Source: Flavobacteriales bacterium
GTDB lineage: Bacteria; Bacteroidota; Bacteroidia; Flavobacteriales_D; Sanyastnellaceae
DNA length: 38,780 nucleotides
Assembly: GCA_002863125.1 (NCBI GenBank)
Contig: PKEB01000017.1
Span: forward strand, 1-38,780
Direction of reading: 5' to 3'
Every line of letters begins with the position of its first letter. Position 1 is the stretch's first letter. This document shows positions 1 through 10,079 of the stretch, piece by piece. A program made the position numbers and the translations under genes. The notes under the pieces are model-generated. The model saw only the letters and a list, made by a program, of their open reading frames with translations, searched no databases and was not told where the DNA came from.

Positions 1-546
1 AACGGTGATCCGCGTTTGGCGGCAACCGTTTTCCAAGAGGGTGACCAAATGGGCGACAGAGGCACGTTCACGCTCGACGCGACCGGTATGCCCCACTTGT
101 ACTACCCCAAGAAGTACTTCATCAACGCATCGGACGAAGCGCCCTTCGGCGATCCCATTCCAAACGGGTACTCCAACGACCGTATTATCCGGTATGCGGA
201 CGTCTTGCTGTTTGGCGCGGAATCTGCCTATTACGTGGGCAATGAAGCCTTGGCGCGTCAGTTGACCAACATCGTGCGCGCTCGTGCACGCAACAACAAC
301 AGCTCAATCCTGCCGAATTTGGATGCAAGCCTCACGGGGCAAGCACTTTTGGACGCCATCTACCACGAACGTCGCGTCGAATTGGGCTTGGAAGGTCACC
401 GCTTCTTCGACTTGGTTCGTCAGGGACGTGCAGCAGAGGAGCTGGCTGAATTTGGGTTCACAGCAGGTGTGAACGAAGTGTTCCCCATCCCCGAAGTTGA
501 AATCACCCTGAGCGGTGGTTTGATCACCCAAAACAACGGATACTGA
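1..546 (+). CDS. susD: SusD/RagB family outer-membrane glycan-binding lipoprotein, C-terminal part
   Basis: Only the last 181 residues are in the window; the frame is open from base 1 and the gene starts upstream. The fragment opens with NGDPRLAATV, then has DRIIRYADVLLFGAESAYY, the ERRVELGLEGHRFFDLVRQG helix and the NEVFPIPEVEI tail. These are typical C-terminal SusD/RagB landmarks. SusD proteins are surface lipoproteins that sit on a SusC TonB-dependent transporter and capture oligosaccharides. A susC gene is expected just upstream but cannot be seen. The stop is one base before the next gene, and a GH16 glucanase follows, so this is the downstream end of a polysaccharide utilisation locus. 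Family assignment is confident; the substrate (a beta-glucan such as laminarin) is inferred only from the GH16 neighbour. Confidence 0.93.
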   Translation, partial: NGDPRLAATVFQEGDQMGDRGTFTLDATGMPHLYYPKKYFINASDEAPFGDPIPNGYSNDRIIRYADVLLFGAESAYYVGNEALARQLTNIVRARARNNNSSILPNLDASLTGQALLDAIYHERRVELGLEGHRFFDLVRQGRAAEELAEFGFTAGVNEVFPIPEVEITLSGGLITQNNGY

Positions 547-547
547 T

Positions 548-1414
548 ATGAAAAATCACATTGCATTTGCCGCCATGGCCTTGGGCGTGGTGATGTATAG
601 CTTGCAGGGCTGCAAGCCATACGAAGAGGAGGGCATCGTTTTGCCCGGTGCCCCTGTGGCCTCCATTTCATGGTCTTTCATCGATGCCGTTGACTCGCTC
701 GGCCAATTCGTTGGGATTGACTCCAACCGCGTGGAACTGCGCGCGGAGGACGTTGAAGGTTCATTCCTGCAGCTGTGGGATTTTGGCAACGGACAAACCT
801 CGGACAAGCAATTGGATACCGCTTACTACCCCGTAGAAGGAAGCTATGAAGTTTCTTACTCGGTGCACACCGCTGGCGGCATGGGCTTGGCGACGGATGT
901 CATCAACATTGAACAAACGCTGGAGCTGCCCTGCGAGGGCACGCTGGCGTTGCTTACCGGTTGCGACAGCCAGAAAACGTGGAAGCTTTCGAATGAGGCG
1001 GGCGCCATTTCTGTAGGGCCGGCTCCGTACTCGACGGAATGGTACACATCCCCGGCTGACGGCCACACTGAATGGCAGACAGATGACCGCTACCAGTTTA
1101 CGGAAGACGGGGACTATCTCTACAACAACAACGGGAGCACGATGAATCCGTTCGACGGCTACGTGGAAACGGAAATGGCCATAGATCCGTCCACCTATCA
1201 GCTGGTGGAAGGTGCAGGAACTTCTGGTGAAGACCAGATCACCCTCGGCGCATTTTCGGAAACCTTGTGCGGTTTCATGGGCGTATGGGATTCGGGTCCA
1301 TTCTACGACGTTTTGGAAATTACAGAAGATCGTTTGGTCTTGCACGGCCCCATTCAGACCGGTGATTGTCAGCAAGCCGAAGGCTGGTTTACCCTAACCT
1401 TTGTAGTGGATTGA
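548..1414 (+). CDS. PKD-domain lipoprotein, SusE/SusF-like position in the PUL
   Basis: The protein has 288 residues, with an N-terminal signal ending in SLQGC (Cys22), a lipobox. Residues about 75-107 contain LQLWDFGNGQTS followed by YYPVEGSYEVSYSV, the core pattern of a PKD-type Ig-like domain. The rest is rich in Trp, Tyr and Asp, as in surface glycan-binding proteins, and includes a segment beginning TGCDSQKTWKLSNEAG. The gene lies between susD and a GH16 gene with spacings of 1 and 2 bases, so co-transcription and probably translational coupling are expected. By position it is most likely the SusE/SusF-like glycan-binding lipoprotein of the locus. That role is inferred from context and architecture; no binding-site motif is visible. 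Confidence 0.8.
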   Translation: MKNHIAFAAMALGVVMYSLQGCKPYEEEGIVLPGAPVASISWSFIDAVDSLGQFVGIDSNRVELRAEDVEGSFLQLWDFGNGQTSDKQLDTAYYPVEGSYEVSYSVHTAGGMGLATDVINIEQTLELPCEGTLALLTGCDSQKTWKLSNEAGAISVGPAPYSTEWYTSPADGHTEWQTDDRYQFTEDGDYLYNNNGSTMNPFDGYVETEMAIDPSTYQLVEGAGTSGEDQITLGAFSETLCGFMGVWDSGPFYDVLEITEDRLVLHGPIQTGDCQQAEGWFTLTFVVD

Positions 1415-1416
1415 TC

Positions 1417-2604
1417 ATGCGAAGATTCAGTGGACTTTTGGCGCTGGCTTGTGCAGTGGGATTGAGCTCATGCGAAGGGTGCGGAGATCCCGAGCCCGCA
1501 GTGAATTCGGAAATTCGCTGGGCAAACGACGTTACGGTGTTTGAAACAGCGGACATCAATGCGGTGACGCTCACCATTACGTTAGGACAAGTGAACACGG
1601 AGCAGGTCACCGTCGATTACGCTACCGTCGAGGGAACCGCCACACCCGGTGAAGACTTCGTCGCTGCCTCAGGAACTGTGACGTTCCAGCCGGGAGAATT
1701 CAGCAAGGAAATTTCGATTGAAATCATTTCCGATGAATACTTGGAGCCGGATGAATTCTTCACGGTGGAGCTGAGCAATCCGGTGAACGGATACATCAAA
1801 ATTGGCGCGCCTGCAGCGAGTGTTGGAATCCGCAACGACGACACGACCATCTACCTCTCAGATGAAGGCTACGAGGCCGCTGATTCATACGAGGGGATGT
1901 CGTTGGTGTGGGCAGACGAATTCGAAGGCGAAGTCATCGACCTCAACAACTGGACGTATGACCTGGGTAACGGAGACTGGGGGTGGGGAAACAATGAACT
2001 CCAGACCTACACCAACAGCAGCAACAACAGCTTCGTCGCTGACGGCAAGTTGTTCATCGTCGCTGAGAAAGTGGGGGAGAGCGCCTACACCTCTGCACGC
2101 CTGAAGTCACTGGACTTGCAGGAGTTCCAATACGGTCGCATTGACGTGCGTGCCATTTTGCCACGGGGACAAGGCATCTGGCCCGCGATCTGGATGCTCG
2201 GAGCCAACTACCCCGACGTCGGCTGGCCCGCGTGTGGTGAAATCGACATCATGGAATTGCTTGGGCATTTGCCCGGTACGATTCACGGAACGGCGCACTG
2301 GGGCATGGATTGGCCCAATTGGACCCACCAAGGCATATCTACGAGCATTTACCCGGAGTACTTCGACGAGGAGTTCCACGTTTTCTCCATCGATTGGTCC
2401 GAAGACAACATAGATTTCATCCTGGACGATGAGGTGTTCTTCAATATCAATCCCAACATGATGAACGGCCAACCGTACCCGTTCAACGACCCATTCTTCT
2501 TTATCCTGAACGTGGCCGTAGGCGGTAATTGGCCGGGCAACCCGGACGCATCCACTGTATTCCCGGTCTTCATGGCCGTGGACTACGTGCGTGTTTATCA
2601 ATAA
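1417..2604 (+). CDS. Calx-beta + GH16 family endo-beta-glucanase (laminarinase-like) lipoprotein
   Basis: The protein has 395 residues when started at the ATG at 1417. That start gives a signal peptide ending in LSSC (Cys19); an upstream in-frame start at 1366 would lie inside the previous gene. Residues about 32-140 form a Calx-beta domain (VDYATVEGTATPGEDF, then SDEYLEPDEFFTVEL). Residues about 158-395 are a GH16 catalytic domain with the signature EIDIME: Glu275 (nucleophile), Asp277, Glu280 (acid/base). GH16 enzymes of this form cleave beta-1,3 or beta-1,3/1,4 glucans with retention. It is the last gene of the PUL and is followed by a strong terminator. Laminarinase activity is the likeliest, but agarase or carrageenase-like GH16 members cannot be excluded from sequence reading alone. 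Confidence 0.93.
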   Translation: MRRFSGLLALACAVGLSSCEGCGDPEPAVNSEIRWANDVTVFETADINAVTLTITLGQVNTEQVTVDYATVEGTATPGEDFVAASGTVTFQPGEFSKEISIEIISDEYLEPDEFFTVELSNPVNGYIKIGAPAASVGIRNDDTTIYLSDEGYEAADSYEGMSLVWADEFEGEVIDLNNWTYDLGNGDWGWGNNELQTYTNSSNNSFVADGKLFIVAEKVGESAYTSARLKSLDLQEFQYGRIDVRAILPRGQGIWPAIWMLGANYPDVGWPACGEIDIMELLGHLPGTIHGTAHWGMDWPNWTHQGISTSIYPEYFDEEFHVFSIDWSEDNIDFILDDEVFFNINPNMMNGQPYPFNDPFFFILNVAVGGNWPGNPDASTVFPVFMAVDYVRVYQ

Positions 2605-2622
2605 CGCGAAAGATGCACAACG

Positions 2623-2652
2623 AAAAAGGGGAGCCGCCGGGCTCCCCTTTTT
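2623..2652. terminator. Bidirectional rho-independent terminator between the GH16 gene and icd
   Basis: A perfect 13-base inverted repeat (AAAAAGGGGAGCC, four-base loop, GGCTCCCCTTTTT) carries an A-run on one side and a T-run on the other, so it can terminate transcription from both strands. It sits 18 bases after the GH16 stop and 22 bases beyond the icd stop, exactly between the two convergent genes. Confidence 0.93.
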
Positions 2653-2674
2653 ATTTGCTCGATGACTGAGGTGC

Positions 2675-4888
<2,214 letters not shown>

Positions 4889-4905
4889 TTAGTCGAAATC
4901 AAGAG

Positions 4906-4924
4906 CGATTTGCCGCGCAAATCG
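4906..4924. promoter_or_regulatory. Inverted repeat in the icd leader
   Basis: CGATTTGC, three bases, then GCAAATCG: perfect 8-base arms centred about 30 bases upstream of the icd start codon. The symmetry is seen directly. It could be a regulator binding site or a small RNA hairpin in the leader. Which of these, if either, is unknown. Confidence 0.4.
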
Positions 4925-4976
4925 GAATTTCAAAGCGGATGGAAAGGTCGGACATAAAACGGACGAAACCAACGCC

Positions 4977-6173
4977 TCACGGGCGCTCATACGTCAAGTA
5001 GGCCGCCACGTTCCAAAAGTTCATTTCGGATTCAGTGAACTGTTGTGCGGTCGGCACATCGATAATCAATTCATGCATTCCGGCGTTGAGGTCCCCCAAG
5101 GACACTCGCACCGGCGGTACATCGCTACCTGGGCACCATCCCGAACGCGAATAATCACTCGATGCAATGCGTTCATCGAGGCTGTCTCCCCTCCAGTAAG
5201 TGCGTTCCATCCAAACCCCGGATGTGGGGTTGAACCGCCGAAAGCTCGCACAGTCGTCTCGCCATGGCGTAAACGACAGGCACGTCTCGCCATCCCACGT
5301 GACGTGGTGTTCGCAACGCACAAATTCATCACCCGTTCCATGACCGCCGTGTCCGGTGGCGGTGTAGTGCAGGACCGCATTGGCCGCTGGTTCGTCGAGG
5401 GCCACATTCACCACTAAAGGCGCTCTCGCAAATCCGTCGTAGGCGGTTTGTTCGCTTCCAAATTTTGACGTGTTCACTAGCGGGAGGGTGGCCAACGATT
5501 TGCCCGGAATGACCGTCGCGGGATTGGGGTCGAAATCCAGTTCAACATCAAGGGTGTACCCTTCGCTTGTCCACGTATCGATGTAAACCCCAAGCGTCGC
5601 AGAATCACCCAGCGCTTCCCACAGATGGCTAATGTCCGCTGTCCAATGCACCGAGTCCTCCCACTCGGGGATGTACACGGGTTTGTATTCGTCCAACGGC
5701 TCGGACGCGCTGAAATGGCCTACGCCGAATGGGGTGATAAAGCGTAACAGCTCAAGGGTGGGTTGGAATCCGGAGCCCGCCTCGTTGAGGGCAATGCCCG
5801 GATAGTTTGCATGCGCTAAGGTGTCCCGGGCAAATCCCACATCCAGCAAATTGAGAGCCGCATCAGGAAGCAGGACCAACGAACCCGATTTATCCCAAGG
5901 ATCACCGGCGGATCTCAACGTTACGTGAGCGGTGATGGTCGGCCGGATATCAAAAGAGGGAATGCCGATTTTACGCGTCAGGAACCGTCCGTTGTCCCAG
6001 CGGAGCCAGCCATCGTCCGCACGGAGGGAGTCCCAGTTGGTGGATGGCGCAAAAAAGATGTGCGTGCTGTCCATGCACAGGACGGAGGCATCCCGCTCTT
6101 GACCTTGAGGTGAATGACACGAAAAAAGGGCAAAAACAACCATACCAATCGACCAGGGAAAGAACTTCGTCAT
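4977..6173 (-). CDS. PNGase F-like (peptide-N-glycosidase F related) lipoprotein
   Basis: The protein has 398 residues with a lipobox LFSC (Cys19), so it is probably membrane-anchored. Comparison with remembered Elizabethkingia PNGase F shows matching landmarks in order: PWDKSG at 92-97 (PNGase F EWDRY, catalytic Asp60; here Asp94), RFITPFGVG, YIDTW at 197-201 (PNGase F YTETW, Glu118; here Asp199), YTLDVELDFDP, then GHGGHGTGDEFVR (PNGase F Glu206; here Glu283), FTPWRDDC, and RSGWCPGSDVPP near 343 (PNGase F RAGWCPGMAVPT). The two-lobed PNGase F fold hydrolyses the Asn-GlcNAc amide bond to release N-glycans. The primary catalytic Asp and Glu positions are kept, with Glu118 changed to Asp. Activity is therefore plausible but not certain. 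It is divergent from an exported esterase 57 bases away. Confidence 0.8.
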   Translation of the reverse strand: MTKFFPWSIGMVVFALFSCHSPQGQERDASVLCMDSTHIFFAPSTNWDSLRADDGWLRWDNGRFLTRKIGIPSFDIRPTITAHVTLRSAGDPWDKSGSLVLLPDAALNLLDVGFARDTLAHANYPGIALNEAGSGFQPTLELLRFITPFGVGHFSASEPLDEYKPVYIPEWEDSVHWTADISHLWEALGDSATLGVYIDTWTSEGYTLDVELDFDPNPATVIPGKSLATLPLVNTSKFGSEQTAYDGFARAPLVVNVALDEPAANAVLHYTATGHGGHGTGDEFVRCEHHVTWDGETCLSFTPWRDDCASFRRFNPTSGVWMERTYWRGDSLDERIASSDYSRSGWCPGSDVPPVRVSLGDLNAGMHELIIDVPTAQQFTESEMNFWNVAAYLTYERP

Positions 6174-6207
6174 AGCTTTTGTAGTTTTATCCGTATCTGA
6201 TTGACAC

Positions 6208-6215
6208 GAAACATA
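6208..6215 (-). promoter_or_regulatory. Possible Bacteroidota -7 element upstream of the PNGase F-like gene
   Basis: On the minus strand this reads TATGTTTC, seven of eight matches to the Bacteroidota -7 consensus TAnnTTTG. It lies 34 bases before the ATG at 6173. No clear TTTG -33 box is placed correctly, so the call is tentative. Confidence 0.3.
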
Positions 6216-6230
6216 AACCTGCTATCAAAG

Positions 6231-7523
6231 ATGAAACAATTCTCCTTGCCGTTGCGGTCTGCGGCCATGGCTCTCTTCGTCGCCTTGTTGTTCGTTCCAG
6301 TTCACGCTCAAGTTGATGACTGCAACGGAACCCGCTATCGATACACTTCTGCATTCGAAAATTTTAATGTCTCTTACGACGTCGAATACGGCAATGCGAT
6401 TAACACAACGGGATTGAATCAAAGCCTTGTCGTTGACATCTACGAACCGGAAGGAGATGTGCACGAGAGTAGGCCTTTGATCATCATGGGGCATGGGGGA
6501 TTCTTCATTGGCGGTGACAATGCCGGTGTGGATGTCGTGCCACTTTGTGAAGACTTGGCCAAGATGGGGTATGTCGTCGCCTCCATGTCGTACCGTGTTG
6601 GCGTGGACAATTTCCTAGATGTCTCGAATGCCTTGGTGCGCTCCGTTTGGCGCGCATATCACGACGGGAAGGCCGCAGTTCGCTTTTTTCGAAAAACGGT
6701 GGAAGAGGGTGGTAATCCGTGGGGCGTAAACACCGATCATATTTATTTGGGAGGGGTATCCGCAGGAGCATTCATCGGCTTGCACATGGCGTCCATCGAT
6801 GAGGAATCAGAGATCCCTCCTCAAGTCGATCAATCTCAGCCGGGCATGGGTGGAGGACTGGAAGGCGAGTCTGGCAACCCCGGCTACAGCAGCTCGATTG
6901 CAGGTGTTGTCAATATCGGTGGGGCACTGAAGACGGTTGACTTCATGAGTGAAGGTGATGCTCCCATCGTTTCTGTGCATGGAACCAATGATGAAACGGT
7001 GCCGTTTAGCAATGGAATGATCATGCTGAGCGGCTTCCCCATTACGGAAGTGGATGGGAGTGCGATGATTCATGAAGCAGCGCAAGCGTTGGGGATTGAA
7101 AGTTGCTTAACTGAAATAGAAGGGGCGGGACATGCCCCGCACATCACGGATTCTGATGCATACTATGAAACATTGGGTACTATTTCTGGAGCGCTATCGA
7201 GCTGGATATGCTCTGACTACGAGCCTGTATGCGGTCCTTATGACTACGAAGCCGTAGGGGTTGCCGAATGGCTGCAGACTCAATACGGCCAGTGGCGCGC
7301 GTTCCCCACGGCCGTAGACGCAGGTGAGCCCCTGCAGATCCAGTGGTTGGTTTCTCCTCGGGCTGCGTGGAATTATGAGGTGTACGACGCCAGCGGACGG
7401 TTCATTCAAGCGGCTACAGGTGCAGGCGAATGGTTCGCCGTGCCTACCGGTAACCTGGCCGCAGGGCTGCACTTCATCCGAATTCCCGGCACAACAGAGT
7501 CCCACCGCTTCTGGGTGCAGTAA
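6231..7523 (+). CDS. Secreted alpha/beta-hydrolase (esterase/lipase-like) with T9SS type A sorting domain
   Basis: The protein has 430 residues from the ATG at 6231, which gives a clean Sec signal peptide (MKQFSLPLRS to VPVHAQ). An ATG ten codons upstream would add an unlikely prefix. The hydrolase domain shows the oxyanion-hole region IIMGHGGFFIGGDNAG, the nucleophile elbow GVSAG with Ser177, an Asp candidate in GTNDETVPF and a His in GAGHAPH. The last 80 or so residues (YEVYDASGRFIQAATG, ending RFWVQ) form a T9SS type A C-terminal sorting domain, so the enzyme is probably exported to the cell surface or beyond. Substrate is unknown; carboxylesterases of this type commonly act on acyl esters, including sugar acetyl or feruloyl groups. 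It ends directly against the convergent BNR gene with no spacer. Confidence 0.85.
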   Translation: MKQFSLPLRSAAMALFVALLFVPVHAQVDDCNGTRYRYTSAFENFNVSYDVEYGNAINTTGLNQSLVVDIYEPEGDVHESRPLIIMGHGGFFIGGDNAGVDVVPLCEDLAKMGYVVASMSYRVGVDNFLDVSNALVRSVWRAYHDGKAAVRFFRKTVEEGGNPWGVNTDHIYLGGVSAGAFIGLHMASIDEESEIPPQVDQSQPGMGGGLEGESGNPGYSSSIAGVVNIGGALKTVDFMSEGDAPIVSVHGTNDETVPFSNGMIMLSGFPITEVDGSAMIHEAAQALGIESCLTEIEGAGHAPHITDSDAYYETLGTISGALSSWICSDYEPVCGPYDYEAVGVAEWLQTQYGQWRAFPTAVDAGEPLQIQWLVSPRAAWNYEVYDASGRFIQAATGAGEWFAVPTGNLAAGLHFIRIPGTTESHRFWVQ

Positions 7524-10079
7524 TCACTGTCCTTTGATGACCTGAAGCGAACGAGGTCCATTTGCTGTTTCCAGCACTACAACGTATTTCCCGGCTGGCC
7601 AAGCGCCTGACGCCAGGACCAATGATGACGCGTTGGCCACATTCTGCTCGTGAACGATGCGGCCGCTGAAGTCGACCACGCGCACGGATTCGACATCCTC
7701 CCCCAAGCTGAGGTTGAGGGTGCTCGTGAACGGGTTGGGGTACGCCCAATTCTCGGGTGCTTCGAAATTTGCCACCGCGTTTGGCTCAACCACCTCTGGT
7801 GCGGGGAGCAACGAGTCGAGTGGGAAGCTCAACAAGCTCCGCGCGAACGTGCCCGCAATGAGCCGGTTAGTGATGGTGTCCGCGTCGACATCGTACACCG
7901 GAATGGTGGGCAAGGTGCCCACGGGTTCCCAATTCGCTCCGCGGTTCAATGTGGCGAACACGCCCGCGTCCGTTGCCACCACCCAAATGCTGTCGTTGAG
8001 CGCGTGGATCTGATTCACAGGATGCTCGGGCAGGTCGCCTTGGATGGGCTGCCATGATTCACCGATGGCCGCGCGGAAGATGAAGGGGGAGTACACAGCA
8101 TTCCGGTAGCCGCTCACCGTGCAGAACATGGAGTCCGGGTGGTAGGGGTCAAATTCGACGTCCGTGACGAATTGCCCCGGCAATCCTGTTTCCATGGGTT
8201 GCCACGAATCGCCGTGGTCCTGCGAAATCCACACCCGACCGTCCGTCGTTCCAGCGGCAACGACATCCGCGTCGAAATGCGACCCTGCGAGGGCGCTTAC
8301 ACACCGATAGGACAGGCCCGGTTCGGTGGCGTACGTCAGGTCCTCGCTGACTGGCTCCCACACGTCGACGGGAGCGTCTTCCATGCGGTACACACGTTGA
8401 GAACCGGTCCACATTTCATCGGGGTTGGACGGGTGGTAGATCAAGGGCGCATCCCACCAGACGCGGTCCTCTTCCTCAATGCCGTAAGTGAAGTCGTTCC
8501 ACTGGAGTTCTTCACCCGGTTCGGTCATGCTGAACCGCCAATTGCCCCATTGGTACCCAGCATACCGGAGCGCGGGGTCGGTGGGGTGGTAGATGGCGGT
8601 GAAGCCATCGCCGCCGAGGTCTCGGGTCCATCCACCCAAGTCTTCGTAATTGCCCGTGGTCGTTCCGTTGTCTTGTGCACCGGCTGTGTAGAATCCCGGG
8701 TTGTGTGGATTCCACGTGGCGCGGTAAAACTGGGTGACGGGGATGTCTTCGAGGTCTTCCCACGTCGCGCCGTGGTCCTCGGTTTTGTAGAGGCCGCCGT
8801 CGGTGGCCAAAATGCACGTCTCCGACCCCAGCCACTGCAGGTCGTGCTTGTCGGCGTGCACCTCGTAGGTCCACCATTCCGGCCCCATTAGGTTCCAGTT
8901 GGCTCCGCCGTTGACGGAATTCCAAAGATTCACCCCGAGGATGGTGATGTCATCGGGATTGAAGGGGTTGATGCGCACCTTGGAGAAGTACCATCCAAAT
9001 CCGCCTAAGGCGTTCTCGGGTATGTTGTCCTCTGGGATGACGGCACTCCAGGTTTCTCCGCCATCGGTGGTGCGGTACAAGTTGTCCAGTTGGCTGTCTT
9101 GTCCGACCACGAGGGCGTAGACGCCTTGGGAAGAGTGGGCCAATCCGATGCGCCCGCGTTCCCCTTGGCCCCAGGGATTGGGAATTGCTTGCCAGTTGGT
9201 TCCGTTGTCCACGGATTTCCAAATGCGGCAATGCGGTCCCCACACTTCACTGGCCGTCGAGTTGCGTGTTCGCTGCCATGCCGCCGCGTAAATGGCCTCC
9301 GTATCGGGGTCGTACAGCAGGTCGGTCACACCCGCAGAATCATTGGGCAGTAACACCTGTTCCCAATTGACCCCCGCATCTGCGCTCCGAAACAGTCCAC
9401 GGTACGCGTTGGGCTGGGCGGGTTTTCCCATTGCTCCAGCGAAGAGGACGGGAGCTGCTCCGTCCAAACCAGGAACAAACAGCAATTTGCTGATGACTCC
9501 CATGGAGTCCAGCCCCATGTTTTCCCACGAGCCACCGCCGTCCAATGATCGGTAGATCCCGTTTCCGATGCGCGGGAAACTGCTGATCTGCGGGTCGCCG
9601 GTGGCCAGGAATATCCGATCGGGGTTGCCGGGGTAAAAGGCCAAGTCACCCATGGCCATGGCAGGAAAATCCTCTGTCAGGGGTTGCCACGTGCCGCTGT
9701 TTGATCCCTTCCAAAGTCCGCCTGCGCTGCTGCCTGCGAAAAGCGTCACGGGGTCATCGGGGTGTTGTCGGATGAAATTGAACCGTCCGCCAATGTTCGT
9801 GGGGCCTTCCAACCGCCATTCGCCCTCGATGTTTCGCGCTCCTGCTCCCTGTTCCGTGTGCTCGCGTTTCCACCGATCGACTTCGTCCAAGAGTTGCGCG
9901 GCATGCCACGCATCCCAGTCCGCATCGGGTGCCGACCACTTCCAGGCTTCGGCTTCGAATGGCTTTAGTTTCTTGAATTCAACCGATGCCTCAGCCTCAG
10001 GCTTCATCGGGGAACAAGTACAAAGCAGCAAGGTGGCTGCAGCGGCAATTAAGTAGGCAGTTGGGTTCAATCGAATCAT
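7524..10079 (-). CDS. BNR/sortilin-like beta-propeller exoprotein with T9SS type A sorting domain
   Basis: The protein has 851 residues from the ATG at 10079, whose A is shared with the stop of the upstream gene (TGATG), implying coupled translation. A longer frame exists upstream but lies inside that gene. The N-terminus MIRLNPTAYLIAAAATLLLC is a hydrophobic signal with Cys residues that look like a lipobox. The body holds many BNR/VPS10-type motifs of the form SxDGGxxWE (SLDGGGSWENMG, TTDGGETWSAV, TEDHGATWEDL, SQDHGDSWQPM, NRGANWEPVG), and its start resembles EGPTNIGGR families. This predicts one or two beta-propellers. The C-terminus (YPNPFTSTLNLSLG to SLQVIKGQ) is a T9SS type A domain. 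Function is unknown: a surface-binding propeller or a glycosidase-like enzyme. It is the last gene of the operon containing blh. Confidence 0.85.
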   Translation of the reverse strand: MIRLNPTAYLIAAAATLLLCTCSPMKPEAEASVEFKKLKPFEAEAWKWSAPDADWDAWHAAQLLDEVDRWKREHTEQGAGARNIEGEWRLEGPTNIGGRFNFIRQHPDDPVTLFAGSSAGGLWKGSNSGTWQPLTEDFPAMAMGDLAFYPGNPDRIFLATGDPQISSFPRIGNGIYRSLDGGGSWENMGLDSMGVISKLLFVPGLDGAAPVLFAGAMGKPAQPNAYRGLFRSADAGVNWEQVLLPNDSAGVTDLLYDPDTEAIYAAAWQRTRNSTASEVWGPHCRIWKSVDNGTNWQAIPNPWGQGERGRIGLAHSSQGVYALVVGQDSQLDNLYRTTDGGETWSAVIPEDNIPENALGGFGWYFSKVRINPFNPDDITILGVNLWNSVNGGANWNLMGPEWWTYEVHADKHDLQWLGSETCILATDGGLYKTEDHGATWEDLEDIPVTQFYRATWNPHNPGFYTAGAQDNGTTTGNYEDLGGWTRDLGGDGFTAIYHPTDPALRYAGYQWGNWRFSMTEPGEELQWNDFTYGIEEEDRVWWDAPLIYHPSNPDEMWTGSQRVYRMEDAPVDVWEPVSEDLTYATEPGLSYRCVSALAGSHFDADVVAAGTTDGRVWISQDHGDSWQPMETGLPGQFVTDVEFDPYHPDSMFCTVSGYRNAVYSPFIFRAAIGESWQPIQGDLPEHPVNQIHALNDSIWVVATDAGVFATLNRGANWEPVGTLPTIPVYDVDADTITNRLIAGTFARSLLSFPLDSLLPAPEVVEPNAVANFEAPENWAYPNPFTSTLNLSLGEDVESVRVVDFSGRIVHEQNVANASSLVLASGAWPAGKYVVVLETANGPRSLQVIKGQ

